Source of the DNA: CAIWHR01 sp963830485 | Lineage (GTDB): Bacteria > Pseudomonadota > Gammaproteobacteria > Burkholderiales > Casimicrobiaceae | Direction: 5' to 3' | Assembly: GCA_963830485.1 (NCBI GenBank) | Contig: CAWHNE010000034.1 | Location: 182,339 to 246,338, forward strand | Length of the DNA: 64,000 bases | Shown: positions 1-11,248 of the stretch, piece by piece | How positions within the stretch are numbered: position 1 is the stretch's first letter | Layout of the letters: each line of letters begins with the position of its first letter | The notes under the pieces: model-generated | The model's input: only the letters and a program-made list of their open reading frames with translations | Told to the model about the DNA's origin: nothing | Databases searched by the model: none | Program-made: the position numbers and the translations under genes

Positions 1-1390
1 TGACCGCGCGCAGCTCGCCGGCGTCGGCGAGCGGGCGGTGACGAAGATAGACCTGGGCGATCAGGACGTCGTCGTCGTGCGCGCTCGTCAACGCGCGCAA
101 CACCTGCGCGTGCGCCTCTGCACTGCCGAGGCAGGCCTGGATCGCGGCGCGTGCGGCGCCGTCGGCCGGGGCCGGCGGCGCATGCGGCGGCGCCTCCCCG
201 CTCAACTCGTGGTTCCGGTTGAGTGAGCAAACAAGTTCCACATCGGACGCGCCGATCGCGTTTCCTGCGAGCCGGTCGCCGATCATCCGCCGGTACTCCG
301 AATGGAGCTCCCCTTGCGTAAGCCAGCCCAGAGTGCGCGCCACGGCGAGCATGCGCGTGCGGACCGCCGGCTCGTCGGAGTCGCGTGTGAACGCGAGATA
401 CCGATTCCGCGCATCGCGGTCGCGAGCAATCGCCGCGAGTGCACGGGACTCGTCGGGTGTAGAGCGTTCGGCCGCGGCAAGTGAGGTCACATAGCGTTCG
501 AGCGGGTCGAACAGCATGCGCACGTCAGTCATCTCCCGTCCGAGCAGCTCGTGGACGAAGCCGATCTTCTGCGCAGCGGACAGGCGCTCGTCCGCAAGAC
601 GGCAGACATCGCGGCGAAACGCGGCATCCGGATCCGCCTCGGTCATGCCGGCCGTTACCGTCATCGATGCCGGCGCGAACAGGCCGAGGAGCTTCGGGCT
701 CACCTGACCGCTGCCGATCTCGCGATGGGTGGCCGATTGTAAGTACCGCTCCAGGAGCGGTGCCGCATGCTGCCCGAGGGGTGCCTTCGACGAGAATCCG
801 TAGATGAGAGGAACGCCCTTGAAGACCTGGCGCATGCGGTCGCGATTGCTCTCCCGGTAGCGCTCGTTCAGGAGTTGCGCCACGCGCTCGGCGTCGGCCG
901 GCGCATGCCCGGCGCGAACCAGGCTGCGCGCGATCTCTGCGGATGCGCTCGTCAGCGCCTCCGCGTTGAGCGTCTTGCAGCCAAAGAGGTAGACCTCCTT
1001 CAACTGCGAGAACAGGCCGGGGCACGAGTCGCTGCACGAGACGCGCTGCATCTCGTCGACAGAGAGAAACTCGCGCTGGTTCAGCCGATCCGTGTAGAAC
1101 TCCGTCCCGCCGTCGAAGTGGCCGGAGACGACCAGGACGTCGCACCGAACGCCGGCATGACAGGCCGATGCGAGCCAATCGGGCCGGTCACGCTCGACCA
1201 GCTCGACGAACCGGTATTCGTCCGCGGGCAGGCCGCGGCGAAATACTTCTTTCTCGTCGGGCGAGTTGACCGTGATCGTGCAAACGGTCTTCGGAGCGGC
1301 GCGAACGTCGACCGCGAGTCCGAGCGCGGCCAACGACGCGACGATGAGAACCACTCTTGCACAAAGGGACATCGGGTGACGACCGAGCAT
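1..1390 (-). CDS. Secreted protein of unknown function with a possible His/Cys dyad (partial, 3' end outside window)
   Basis: The frame stays open from ATG at 1390 to the window edge (463 codons, no stop), so the C-terminus is missing. Residues 1-32 look like a signal peptide (ATG at 1372 is an alternative start). A strand-like stretch ending in SGHFDGG (His91) is followed by VYLFGCKTL (Cys138). This His...Cys spacing recalls clan CD (caspase/CHAT-like) folds, but the match is by eye only. The part after about residue 200 is helix-rich and could be a repeat or scaffold region. Cys residues are frequent, which suits a periplasmic location. It lies downstream of ntrC on the same strand but 235 bp away. 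Gene reality is well supported; function is not known. Confidence 0.75.
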   Translation of the reverse strand, partial: MLGRHPMSLCARVVLIVASLAALGLAVDVRAAPKTVCTITVNSPDEKEVFRRGLPADEYRFVELVERDRPDWLASACHAGVRCDVLVVSGHFDGGTEFYTDRLNQREFLSVDEMQRVSCSDSCPGLFSQLKEVYLFGCKTLNAEALTSASAEIARSLVRAGHAPADAERVAQLLNERYRESNRDRMRQVFKGVPLIYGFSSKAPLGQHAAPLLERYLQSATHREIGSGQVSPKLLGLFAPASMTVTAGMTEADPDAAFRRDVCRLADERLSAAQKIGFVHELLGREMTDVRMLFDPLERYVTSLAAAERSTPDESRALAAIARDRDARNRYLAFTRDSDEPAVRTRMLAVARTLGWLTQGELHSEYRRMIGDRLAGNAIGASDVELVCSLNRNHELSGEAPPHAPPAPADGAARAAIQACLGSAEAHAQVLRALTSAHDDDVLIAQVYLRHRPLADAGELRAV

Positions 1391-1625
1391 AGGGCGGCGC
1401 AGTATGCACGGGTTCGTTCCCGGCGAAAAGAGGATGCGAAGGAACGGCCGGCGCGCTGCGCGCGGACCGGCGCGGCAAACGGTTGCGGTTATTGCACCCG
1501 GACCCGACGCAGCAGGACGTCGATCATGTCTGCGCCGCCTGCCGATCGTTGCCGGCGCTGCCGCAACGATTGCACGAGCTCCGGATCGATCAGCTGCGGT
1601 GCAGCCCCTGCCCCGACGCTGGGAT

Positions 1626-3092
<1,467 letters not shown>

Positions 3093-3102
3093 CGGGATTC
3101 AC

Positions 3103-4194
3103 TCATGTCGGGGCGCCGGCGCGGCTTCGCTCCAGCGGCAGCAGGATCGAGAACACGGTGCGCCCGGGCCGGCTCTCGCACTCGATGGTTCCCCCGTGCT
3201 GGGCGACGAACGTCTGCGCCAGCGTGAGCCCGAGTCCGCTGCCGCCTTCGCGGCCGGACACGAGCGGATAGAAGATGCGGTCACGAATGGCCTCGGGGAC
3301 GCCGGGTCCGTTGTCCTCGACCGCGAGCGCGAGCGCGAGCCGGTGCCGTCGCCGCGCGAGCGTCACGTATCGCGCGACACGCGTGACGAGACGGACCCGC
3401 GGATCGGCCGTGGTTCCGGAGACCGCCTGCGCGGCGTTGCGGACGATGTTCAGCACCGCCTGCGTGAGCTGCTCGGGATCGGCGTCGAACTCCGGGAGGC
3501 TCGCGTCGAAGTCCGGCTGGATCCCGACCTGCGGGAACTCCGCCTGCACGACGCCTTTCACCCGCACGAGGATCTCGTGGATGTTCGTGCGCCGGTACGT
3601 CGGCAGCCGGTGCGGGGTGAGCAGCCGGTTGACGAGCGATTGCAGGCGGTCCGCCTCGCCGATGATCACCTGCGTGTACTCGAAGAGCGGCGGCCGATCG
3701 AGCTCGCGCTCGAGGAGCTGCGCGGCGCCACGGATCCCACCCAGCGGGTTCTTGATCTCGTGCGCGAGGCTACGGATCAGCTCGCGGTTCGCCTGCTGCT
3801 GCTCGAGCAGGCGCTCTTCGCGCGCGATCTTCAACTGTTGATCGATGTGGCGGAACTCGAGCAAGAGCGCCGCATGATCGTCGAGCGGCGACACGGTGCA
3901 CGTGAGATGCAGCGGCGGCTTGGCCGATCCACCGAGCTCGAGCTCCTGCTCGGTGTAAGCGGCGCCGGCCGCGACGGCCTTGTCGATCGCGGCGTCGAGT
4001 CCCGCGGACTCCGCGAACACCTGCGCCGGCGTATGCCCGACCAGGTGCCGCGCCGAAAGCTCGAACAGGTTTTCCGCGGCGGGATTCGCGTACACGATCG
4101 TGCGCGCGCGATCGAGCAGCAGCACCGCGGTGGCGAGGATCTCGAGCCCATGCTGCGCAAGGGGCGAACTGCCGCGGACGGGCGTGAAATCCAT
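3103..4194 (-). CDS. glnL: Nitrogen regulation sensor histidine kinase NtrB
   Basis: 363 residues from ATG at 4194; longer upstream starts would run into the previous gene and read as low-quality Arg-rich sequence, so this start is preferred. A PAS domain (about 10-115, ILATAVLLLDRARTIVYANPAAENLF) precedes the phospho-acceptor histidine in SLAHEIKNPLGG, an N-box NIVRNAAQAV, a G1 box DNGPGVPE and a G2 box GGSGLGL. No membrane segment, as expected for the cytosolic kinase/phosphatase governed by PII. It is directly upstream of ntrC and downstream of glnA, the classical glnA-ntrB-ntrC order with one small gene between. Confidence 0.96.
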   Translation of the reverse strand: MDFTPVRGSSPLAQHGLEILATAVLLLDRARTIVYANPAAENLFELSARHLVGHTPAQVFAESAGLDAAIDKAVAAGAAYTEQELELGGSAKPPLHLTCTVSPLDDHAALLLEFRHIDQQLKIAREERLLEQQQANRELIRSLAHEIKNPLGGIRGAAQLLERELDRPPLFEYTQVIIGEADRLQSLVNRLLTPHRLPTYRRTNIHEILVRVKGVVQAEFPQVGIQPDFDASLPEFDADPEQLTQAVLNIVRNAAQAVSGTTADPRVRLVTRVARYVTLARRRHRLALALAVEDNGPGVPEAIRDRIFYPLVSGREGGSGLGLTLAQTFVAQHGGTIECESRPGRTVFSILLPLERSRAGAPT

Positions 4195-4300
4195 GTTCAA
4201 GGGGCAAAGCGGCGCGACCGTGAGGGCCGCAACACGCGCAGCCGTGTCGACAGCTTTAGCAAAATCCGCGCCCGGCCGGAGCGCGGCGCGTGCGCGCGCG

Positions 4301-4843
4301 CTACTTGCCCGAGGCGAGCTCCTTCCGGAGCGCCTCGATGTTCTTCTCGTGCACGCCGACCGCCTGCCGCAGGCGCGCGATGCGCTCGCGGTACTTCTCC
4401 ACATTCGAACGCTCTTCGGGCAGCGCGGGCGGCGCCCCGTCCGCGTAGGCGACACGCGCCTCGACGAGGAGCTTCTCCTCCGTGGCGAGCTCCTCGCCCA
4501 GCACCTTGCGGCGCACGTCGTCGCGACTCTTCTGCGTGGCGGGATCGACCTTGGGAAAGCCCGCCGGCGACGGCGCGGCAACCGCGGTCTTGCGCGCGTT
4601 CGTGTCCGCCGGATCCGCGAGCGCAGCGCCGGGAACGTTGAAGTACGAGAATGCTCCCGACTCGGTCATGCAACGGTACATCGTCCCGCTGATCACGATC
4701 GGCCGACTGACGCAGCCCGACTCCTTCGCCTTGTCGGACACGGTCGCCGCGCCGGCCGCCCACGCGAGCGCGCACCACAGCGTGGCGCCGGCGCACCAGC
4801 GGACAGCGGGCACGCGCCGCGGCGGACTGCGGGGAAGAGCCAT
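4301..4843 (-). CDS. DUF4124-like exported protein
   Basis: 180 residues. A signal peptide (about 1-33, hydrophobic ATLWCALAWAAGAA) is followed by a short globular part with two Cys (SGCVSRPIVISGTMYRCMTESGAFSYFN), then a Pro/Ala linker and a C-terminal coiled coil rich in Glu, Arg and Lys (SRDDVRRKVLGEELATEEKLL...NIEALRKELASGK). Such proteins commonly sit between glnA and ntrB in betaproteobacteria; the position is exactly that here. The molecular role is not known. The tail may mediate oligomerisation in the periplasm. Assignment to the DUF4124 group rests on position and general layout. Confidence 0.8.
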   Translation of the reverse strand: MALPRSPPRRVPAVRWCAGATLWCALAWAAGAATVSDKAKESGCVSRPIVISGTMYRCMTESGAFSYFNVPGAALADPADTNARKTAVAAPSPAGFPKVDPATQKSRDDVRRKVLGEELATEEKLLVEARVAYADGAPPALPEERSNVEKYRERIARLRQAVGVHEKNIEALRKELASGK

Positions 4844-4875
4844 GCCGCGAGCTTAGCGAAATCATCGCTCACAAG

Positions 4876-4904
4876 CAAAAAGGGCGCGCCCGCGGACCCG
4901 CCCT
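4876..4904 (-). terminator. Probable terminator of glnA
   Basis: On the minus strand, AGGGCG (complement of 4899-4904) can pair with CGCCCT (complement of 4881-4886), followed by TTTTG. It begins about 20 bp after the glnA stop, so much glnA transcription may end here before ntrB. Stem is short; medium confidence. Confidence 0.55.
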
Positions 4905-4924
4905 CCTTGCGCCAGGTGATCGGG

Positions 4925-6337
4925 TTACAGGCTGTAGTACATGTCGAACTCGACCGGATGCGTGGTCATCCGGAAGCGCGTGACTTCCTCCATCTTGAGC
5001 GTGATGTAGGCGTCGATCATGTCGTCGGTGAATACGCCGCCCTTGGTGAGAAACGCGCGGTCGCGGTCCAGGTGGTCGAGCGCCTCGTCGAGCGACGCAC
5101 ACGGATGCGGGACCTTGGCGGCCTCCTCCGGCTCGAGGTCGTAGAGGTTCTTGTCCATCGGATCGCCCGGATGGATCTTGTTCTGCACGCCGTCGAGGCC
5201 CGCCATCAGCATCGCGGCGAAGCCCAGGTACGGATTGCACGTCGGGTCCGGGAAGCGCACCTCGATGCGGCGCGCCTTCGGACTCGACACGTAGGGCACG
5301 CGGATCGCGGCCGAGCGGTTGCGCGCGGAGTACGCGAGGTTGATCGGCGCCTCGAAGCCGGGCACGAGCCGCTTGTACGAGTTGGTGCCGGGATTCGTGA
5401 TCGCATTCAGCGATTTTGCGTGCTTGATCACGCCGCCGATGTAGTAGAGCGCGAGTTCGGACAGCCCCGAGTAGCCGTCGCCCGAGAACAGGTTCTTGCC
5501 GTCCTTCCAGATCGACTGGTGGACGTGCATGCCCGAGCCGTTGTCGCCGACGATGGGCTTCGGCATGAACGTCGCCGTCTTGCCGTACGCGTGCGCGGTG
5601 TTGTGGACGGCGTACTTGAGCCGCTGCAGCCAGTCGGCGCGCTGGACGAGCGGCGCGAACTTCGTGCCGATCTCGTTCTGCCCGGCGGCAGCGACTTCGT
5701 GGTGATGCACTTCCACTTCGACACCCATCTGCTCGAGTGCGAGGCAGATGGCCGAGCGGATGTCCTGCAGCGAGTCGACCGGCGGCACCGGGAAGTAGCC
5801 GCCCTTGACCGGCGGGCGGTGGCCCATGTTTCCGCCTTCGAACTTCTCCGCCGACGACCACGGCGCTTCACTCGAGAAGATCTTGCAATAGCTCCCCGAC
5901 ATGTCGACGGACCACTCGACCGCGTCGAAGATGAAGAACTCGGGCTCCGGCCCGAAGTACGAGACGTCGCCCAGGCCGGTCGACTTGAGATACGCCTCGG
6001 CGCGCTTCGCGAGCGAACGGGGATCGCGCTCGTAGCCCTTGCCGTCCATCGGTTCGATCACGTCGCAGGTGATGTTGAGCGTGGTCTCGTCCATGAACGG
6101 ATCGACGTACGCGCTCGTCGGGTCCGGCATCAGCAGCATGTCGGAGGCCTGGATCCCCTTCCAGCCGGCGATCGACGAGCCGTCGAACGCGTGACCCGCC
6201 TCGAACTTGTCCATCGTGAAAACCTTGGCCGGCGTCGAGACGTGCTGCTCCTTGCCGCGGGTGTCGGTGAAGCGAAGGTCGACGAACTTGACCTCCTTTT
6301 CCTTGATCAGCTTGAGCACGTCGGCGGGGGTGGTCAT
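4925..6337 (-). CDS. glnA: Type I glutamine synthetase
   Basis: 470 residues, typical of GSI-beta. It makes glutamine from glutamate, ammonia and ATP. Visible signatures are FDGSSIAGWKGIQASDM near the N-terminus, GPEPEFFIFD, the ATP-binding KPIVGDNGSGMHVHQS, and NLYDLEPEEA, which contains the tyrosine adenylylated by GlnE in proteobacteria. It is the first gene of a nitrogen-control group with ntrB and ntrC. A sigma-54 promoter candidate lies upstream. Confidence 0.98.
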   Translation of the reverse strand: MTTPADVLKLIKEKEVKFVDLRFTDTRGKEQHVSTPAKVFTMDKFEAGHAFDGSSIAGWKGIQASDMLLMPDPTSAYVDPFMDETTLNITCDVIEPMDGKGYERDPRSLAKRAEAYLKSTGLGDVSYFGPEPEFFIFDAVEWSVDMSGSYCKIFSSEAPWSSAEKFEGGNMGHRPPVKGGYFPVPPVDSLQDIRSAICLALEQMGVEVEVHHHEVAAAGQNEIGTKFAPLVQRADWLQRLKYAVHNTAHAYGKTATFMPKPIVGDNGSGMHVHQSIWKDGKNLFSGDGYSGLSELALYYIGGVIKHAKSLNAITNPGTNSYKRLVPGFEAPINLAYSARNRSAAIRVPYVSSPKARRIEVRFPDPTCNPYLGFAAMLMAGLDGVQNKIHPGDPMDKNLYDLEPEEAAKVPHPCASLDEALDHLDRDRAFLTKGGVFTDDMIDAYITLKMEEVTRFRMTTHPVEFDMYYSL

Positions 6338-6397
6338 CGGAATCTCCTGAGCGAGACGAGAAAGGCGCGAAAGTGCGCTGCAAAATAAGCTGGAAGA

Positions 6398-6545
6398 GCT
6401 TTAGCGATAACTATGCCATAGCCGCAACCCCCGAAACCGGCTGTTTGTAAGGGTTTTTGCCCATCACCGAAGCTGCGTTGGGGGTCCAACCGAACTATTA
6501 TGGTGCAGAAATCATTCTATCCGCACCACAAGCGGGCGTTGCGCC
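6398..6545 (-). promoter_or_regulatory. Sigma-54 promoter and NtrC-like sites of glnA
   Basis: Within the 398-bp gap between glnA and the next gene (6338-6735), the minus strand carries TGGCATAGTTATCGCT (complement of 6403-6418). It has the GG-N10-GC layout of a -24/-12 sigma-54 promoter, with one mismatch in the -12 TTGCW block. About 80-130 bp further upstream are GCACC/GGTGC half-sites (near 6500-6506 and 6532-6538) like those bound by NtrC. This layout is standard for glnA in proteobacteria. The rest of the gap shows no gene. Confidence 0.6.
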
Positions 6546-6735
6546 CAAGGCGCCTGATGGATCCGTGACGCAGTGCATCAATTCACCCTCGGCGCTCCTT
6601 TCTGCAGGGCTCGATATCGCAGGTCGGTCGCAAATGATTTCTCTATCTCACTGTTTATTTGCATGAAACGCCATAGCGAGCTTAAGGCGCGCGAGCACCA
6701 AATGAGTGCGACGGCGGGACTCGCCTGTAAGAGGG

Positions 6736-7584
6736 TCAGGGGTAGAACAGATAGAGCAGATAGCCCGCTTGCGTGGTCGCACTCGCGTCGATGAAGAGCT
6801 TGATCGCGACCTCGCCGCCGGGCGGAATGCCGTTAGCGACCTCCGCCGTGCCTCCGGCGTAATCGGAGGGCGCCAACACGCGCCTTACGACAGTCGCGTT
6901 GCTCGCGTCGGTCAGCGTGAACTCGAGATGTGGATACGCGAGCGCCCACGCGGTGTGGCTGCGCACGCTGGCCGTGAGGACCAAGAGGCCCTTGTGCGCC
7001 GGGTCGGCCTGCAGGTCCGACGCGTCGATCGACAAGTAGCGCATCGCGAGGTCGCGCAGCGGGCGGATCGCGCAGCCCGCGAGATCGCATGCGCGCACGA
7101 GAACCGGCTTCGCCGCGGGCCAGTGGGCCGCCACCGCATCGCGATAGTGAAACAGCAATTGGGCGGCGAGCGCCACGACGAGCACGGGAATCGCGCCCGC
7201 GTAAAACGCGTTCGCACGCCGCGGCTTGCGCGGCTTCGCCCACGCGAAGCGCTCCTCGTAGGCGATCTCCGTGATCTCCTCGTCGTCGGCCGCCGGCTCG
7301 GCCGCAGCAGCAGGCGTCGCCGATTCGGGCTCGCCTGCAGCAGGATGGAGCGCCTGCGCGCTGCGCAACGTCACCGTCGGCGGCCCGAGCGCAGCCTCGT
7401 CGTACGCATCGTTGCGGGCAACGGCCTGCGGTTGCGGCGCGAGCGAGATCTCTTCCGCGACGCCGTCGAAGACGGTCTTGCAGTGGCCACATCGCACCTG
7501 GCCTCCGCGCATCGCGAGCTGCTGCGGCGTCACGCGGAAGACCGTGTGACAGCCGGGGCAGCGGGTATATCGTTCTTCGGACAT
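6736..7584 (-). CDS. Zinc-ribbon (MJ0042-type) and DUF3426 membrane protein
   Basis: 282 residues. The N-terminus TRCPGCHTVFRV...RCGHCKTVF is a four-cysteine MJ0042-type zinc ribbon. After an acidic, low-complexity linker there is one membrane helix near 160-185 (FYAGAIPVLVVALAAQLLFHY), then a DUF3426-like C-terminal domain predicted outside the membrane. It normally follows prmA in betaproteobacteria. Function is unknown, though the zinc ribbon facing the cytoplasm suggests sensing or protein binding. Its start codon is directly preceded by a MITE-like element whose end supplies the only SD-like sequence (AGAGG). Confidence 0.88.
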   Translation of the reverse strand: MSEERYTRCPGCHTVFRVTPQQLAMRGGQVRCGHCKTVFDGVAEEISLAPQPQAVARNDAYDEAALGPPTVTLRSAQALHPAAGEPESATPAAAAEPAADDEEITEIAYEERFAWAKPRKPRRANAFYAGAIPVLVVALAAQLLFHYRDAVAAHWPAAKPVLVRACDLAGCAIRPLRDLAMRYLSIDASDLQADPAHKGLLVLTASVRSHTAWALAYPHLEFTLTDASNATVVRRVLAPSDYAGGTAEVANGIPPGGEVAIKLFIDASATTQAGYLLYLFYP

Positions 7585-7588
7585 CTAG

Positions 7589-7860
7589 GGAGCCTCTGCA
7601 CAAGTATTCGCAATGGCGCTGCACGGCCCAATGCGGATGGATGCGAGTCGGGCGACGAAGGTCGTAGCCCGGCCTACGACACCGAGGAGACCGACGATGC
7701 AGACGCCGCATTGGGCAGCAGCCCAGAGGGACGGGGCGTTTCGGGCGGTCTGCTTTGGCGCGAGCCTCGCGAAGGGGGTCGACCATTCGCTTCGGCTCGC
7801 TTCGCGCATCTCATCCCGAAACGCCACCGTCGCCATCGCGAATACTTGTGCAGAGGCTCC
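7589..7860. mobile_element. MITE-like element 1 (272 bp, 30-bp terminal inverted repeats, CTAG target duplication)
   Basis: The left end starts GGAGCCTCTGCACAAGTATT and the right end (complement from 7860) repeats the same 30 bases with one mismatch. CTAG lies on both sides (7585-7588 and 7861-7864), as expected for a target duplication of IS5-family elements that choose YTAR sites. There is no transposase inside, so it is nonautonomous. The interior also holds GC-rich self-complementary stretches. It lies between prmA and the zinc-ribbon gene. Confidence 0.8.
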
Positions 7861-7938
7861 CTAGGAGCCTGTCGGACGTGCTTTCGCGTATGCGACGGAG
7901 GCAAGTTGGGCGCAGTTCGCGGGGCGGCGGGCAAGCCG

Positions 7939-8847
7939 TCAGGCGGATTCCGACGGCTCGCGCCGGATTCCAGCGAGCGCGACCCAGCCGTCATCTCCCT
8001 TCCACACGTCCATGATAAACCACGATGCATACGCGGCGGCCACGTCCGCCGCCTGCTCCGCGAGAATGCCTGACAGAACGATGCGGCCTCCGGGGCGCGT
8101 CCGCGCGGCGAGCGCGGGCGCGAGCAGGCGCAGCGGATTGGCGAGGATATTTGCGAGAACGACGTCGAACGACGCCGACGGGGCGAGCCCCTCCGGCAGG
8201 ACGAACACCGCATCGACTCTGTTCGCCGCTGCGTTGGCGCGTGCGGCCTCCACGGCCTGTTCATCGATGTCGACGCCGGTCACACGCCCCGCACCGAGCT
8301 TCCCGGCCGCGATCGCGAGGATGCCCGAGCCGCACCCGTAGTCGAGGACGGACGATGCCGGCGGGAGCGTCGTCGCGAGCCACTCGAGACACAGTCGAGT
8401 CGTCGGGTGCGTGCCGGTGCCGAACGCGAGCCCGGGATCGAGCGTCACGTTGATCGCCGCCGCATCGGGTGCGGTACACCACGAGGGCACGATCCACAGC
8501 GTGTCGGCAATCCGCACCGGCGCGAACTGCGCCTGCGTCGTGCGAACCCAGTCCTGCTCCGCTACGGCGCGCGTTTCGTGCGGCGGCGGCGCGAGCCCCA
8601 GCCGGGCGCCCGCTCGCGCGAGCGCGGTCGCGGCGTCGATTGCGGCAGGGAAGAGCGCGGTGAGGCGCGCCGTCGGCCACCGCTCGTTGCCAGCGGTGCC
8701 GGGCTCGCCGTAGAGGGGCGTCTCGCCGGACGTCCCGGCATCGGGATCGGCGATGTCGACGGAAAGTGCGCCAGCGTCGAGGAGCGCGTCGCTCCAGAGC
8801 TCGGCCGCGCCGGCGTCGGCGTCGAAACGGAGCGCGAGGTAGGCCAC
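7939..8847 (-). CDS. prmA: Ribosomal protein L11 methyltransferase
   Basis: 302 residues from GTG at 8847, chosen because the family begins with (M/V)AYLALRF and this start lies 13 bp after the accC stop; a longer frame would overlap accC. PrmA trimethylates ribosomal protein L11 using SAM. The Rossmann methyltransferase core shows DPGLAFGTGTHPTTRLCL, VLDYGCGSGILAIAA and the NILANPL motif. Last gene of the accB-accC-prmA group before MITE 1. Confidence 0.95.
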   Translation of the reverse strand: MAYLALRFDADAGAAELWSDALLDAGALSVDIADPDAGTSGETPLYGEPGTAGNERWPTARLTALFPAAIDAATALARAGARLGLAPPPHETRAVAEQDWVRTTQAQFAPVRIADTLWIVPSWCTAPDAAAINVTLDPGLAFGTGTHPTTRLCLEWLATTLPPASSVLDYGCGSGILAIAAGKLGAGRVTGVDIDEQAVEAARANAAANRVDAVFVLPEGLAPSASFDVVLANILANPLRLLAPALAARTRPGGRIVLSGILAEQAADVAAAYASWFIMDVWKGDDGWVALAGIRREPSESA

Positions 8848-8860
8848 GGCCTCTGGCGGC

Positions 8861-10255
<1,395 letters not shown>

Positions 10256-10258
10256 CTA

Positions 10259-10524
10259 GGGCCTGTTCACACTATGGACGCAAACGCGAGCAGGCGGCAT
10301 GGGGCGCCAATCGAGGCGCCTGACGATGCCAAGACCGGGCGTCTTGGCAAGGAAGGCAACAAAGAGTGGTGCCCCAGGGCGCCTGCTCCCTTCGGGTTGC
10401 AGCCGAAAGCGCACATCGCTGCGTTGCAAAGCCTCGCCGGGCAGCCGGCCCGACTTCGTTTTGCGCCTTGCGCTGAGCGTTTTCGGCCGCGCAACGCGTT
10501 CGTGACCATAGTGTGAACAGGCCC
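10259..10524. mobile_element. MITE-like element 2 (266 bp) between accB and accC
   Basis: The left end reads GGGCCTGTTCACACTATGG and the right end is its exact inverse (10506-10524). TA flanks both sides (10257-10258 and 10525-10526), a likely target duplication. Interior inverted repeats include the CGCCTGA/TCAGGCG and CCAAGAC/GTCTTGG types, and there is no transposase. The right TA plus the first G of the element form the accB stop codon TAG. The ends differ from element 1, so two families are present. Confidence 0.8.
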
Positions 10525-10979
10525 TATGCGATTACCACGAGCGGCTGGCCGAACTCGACCGGCTGGCCGTTTTCGACCAGGATCTGCTTCACCATGCCCG
10601 TCTGGTCGGACTCGATCTCGTTCATGAGCTTCATCGCCTCGATGATGCACAGCGTGTCGCCGGCCTGAACCGAGTCGCCGACCTCGACGAACGCCTTTGC
10701 GCCCGGCGAAGCGGCCCTGTAGAAAGTCCCGACCATCGGACTCTTGACCAGATGACCCTCGGGCTCCTCGGGTGCGGCCGGCGCCTCCACGGGCGCAGGC
10801 GCGGCGACGGGGGGCGCACTCGCCAGGGTGACCGGCGCGGCTTGGCCCGCGCTCGCGGCCGCCGCTCCGGACGGCGCGCGCGTGATCCGGACCCGCTCCT
10901 CGCCTTCCTGGATCTCGAGCTCCGCGATTCCCGAGCTTTCGACCAGCTCGATCAGCGTCTTCAGCTTGCGCAAATCCAT
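10524..10979 (-). CDS. accB: Biotin carboxyl carrier protein of acetyl-CoA carboxylase
   Basis: 151 residues from ATG at 10979 (MDLRKLKTLIELVESSGI, the standard family start). A Pro/Ala-rich linker (35-74) leads to the biotinyl domain, with the biotinylated Lys117 in EAMKLMNEIE. It carries carboxybiotin between AccC and the carboxyltransferase. The stop codon TAG is built from the TA target site and first base of MITE 2. accC is 268 bp downstream because of that insertion; normally the two genes nearly touch. Confidence 0.96.
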   Translation of the reverse strand: MDLRKLKTLIELVESSGIAELEIQEGEERVRITRAPSGAAAASAGQAAPVTLASAPPVAAPAPVEAPAAPEEPEGHLVKSPMVGTFYRAASPGAKAFVEVGDSVQAGDTLCIIEAMKLMNEIESDQTGMVKQILVENGQPVEFGQPLVVIA

Positions 10980-11248
10980 CCGGTGGTCCGCTCCAAGTCG
11001 GGGGCGCCGTGGGGCAGTTACTTCGGTGAAAAGAGGTCTATCGCCGCGCAAGATGCGGCGATCCGACCGTCAACGTTCAAGTCTGCCGCGTTCGCCGCGG
11101 CGTGTAAAGCCGACGCGTGGGCGCACGCGCCGAGGCCGGCGTCGCGGCCGAGGCCGCGCCGTGCGAGGTTGGGGTTGGGGGCCGGGAATGTGTGGCGGCA
11201 GCCGTCTTCCAGGCACTATGGGCGAGGAAGCGCGGACTTAGACGAAAT

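Noticed and set aside
7585..7864. Two 83-codon frames, one on each strand, inside MITE 1
   Set aside because: Their identical endings are produced by the terminal inverted repeats; neither has protein-like composition.
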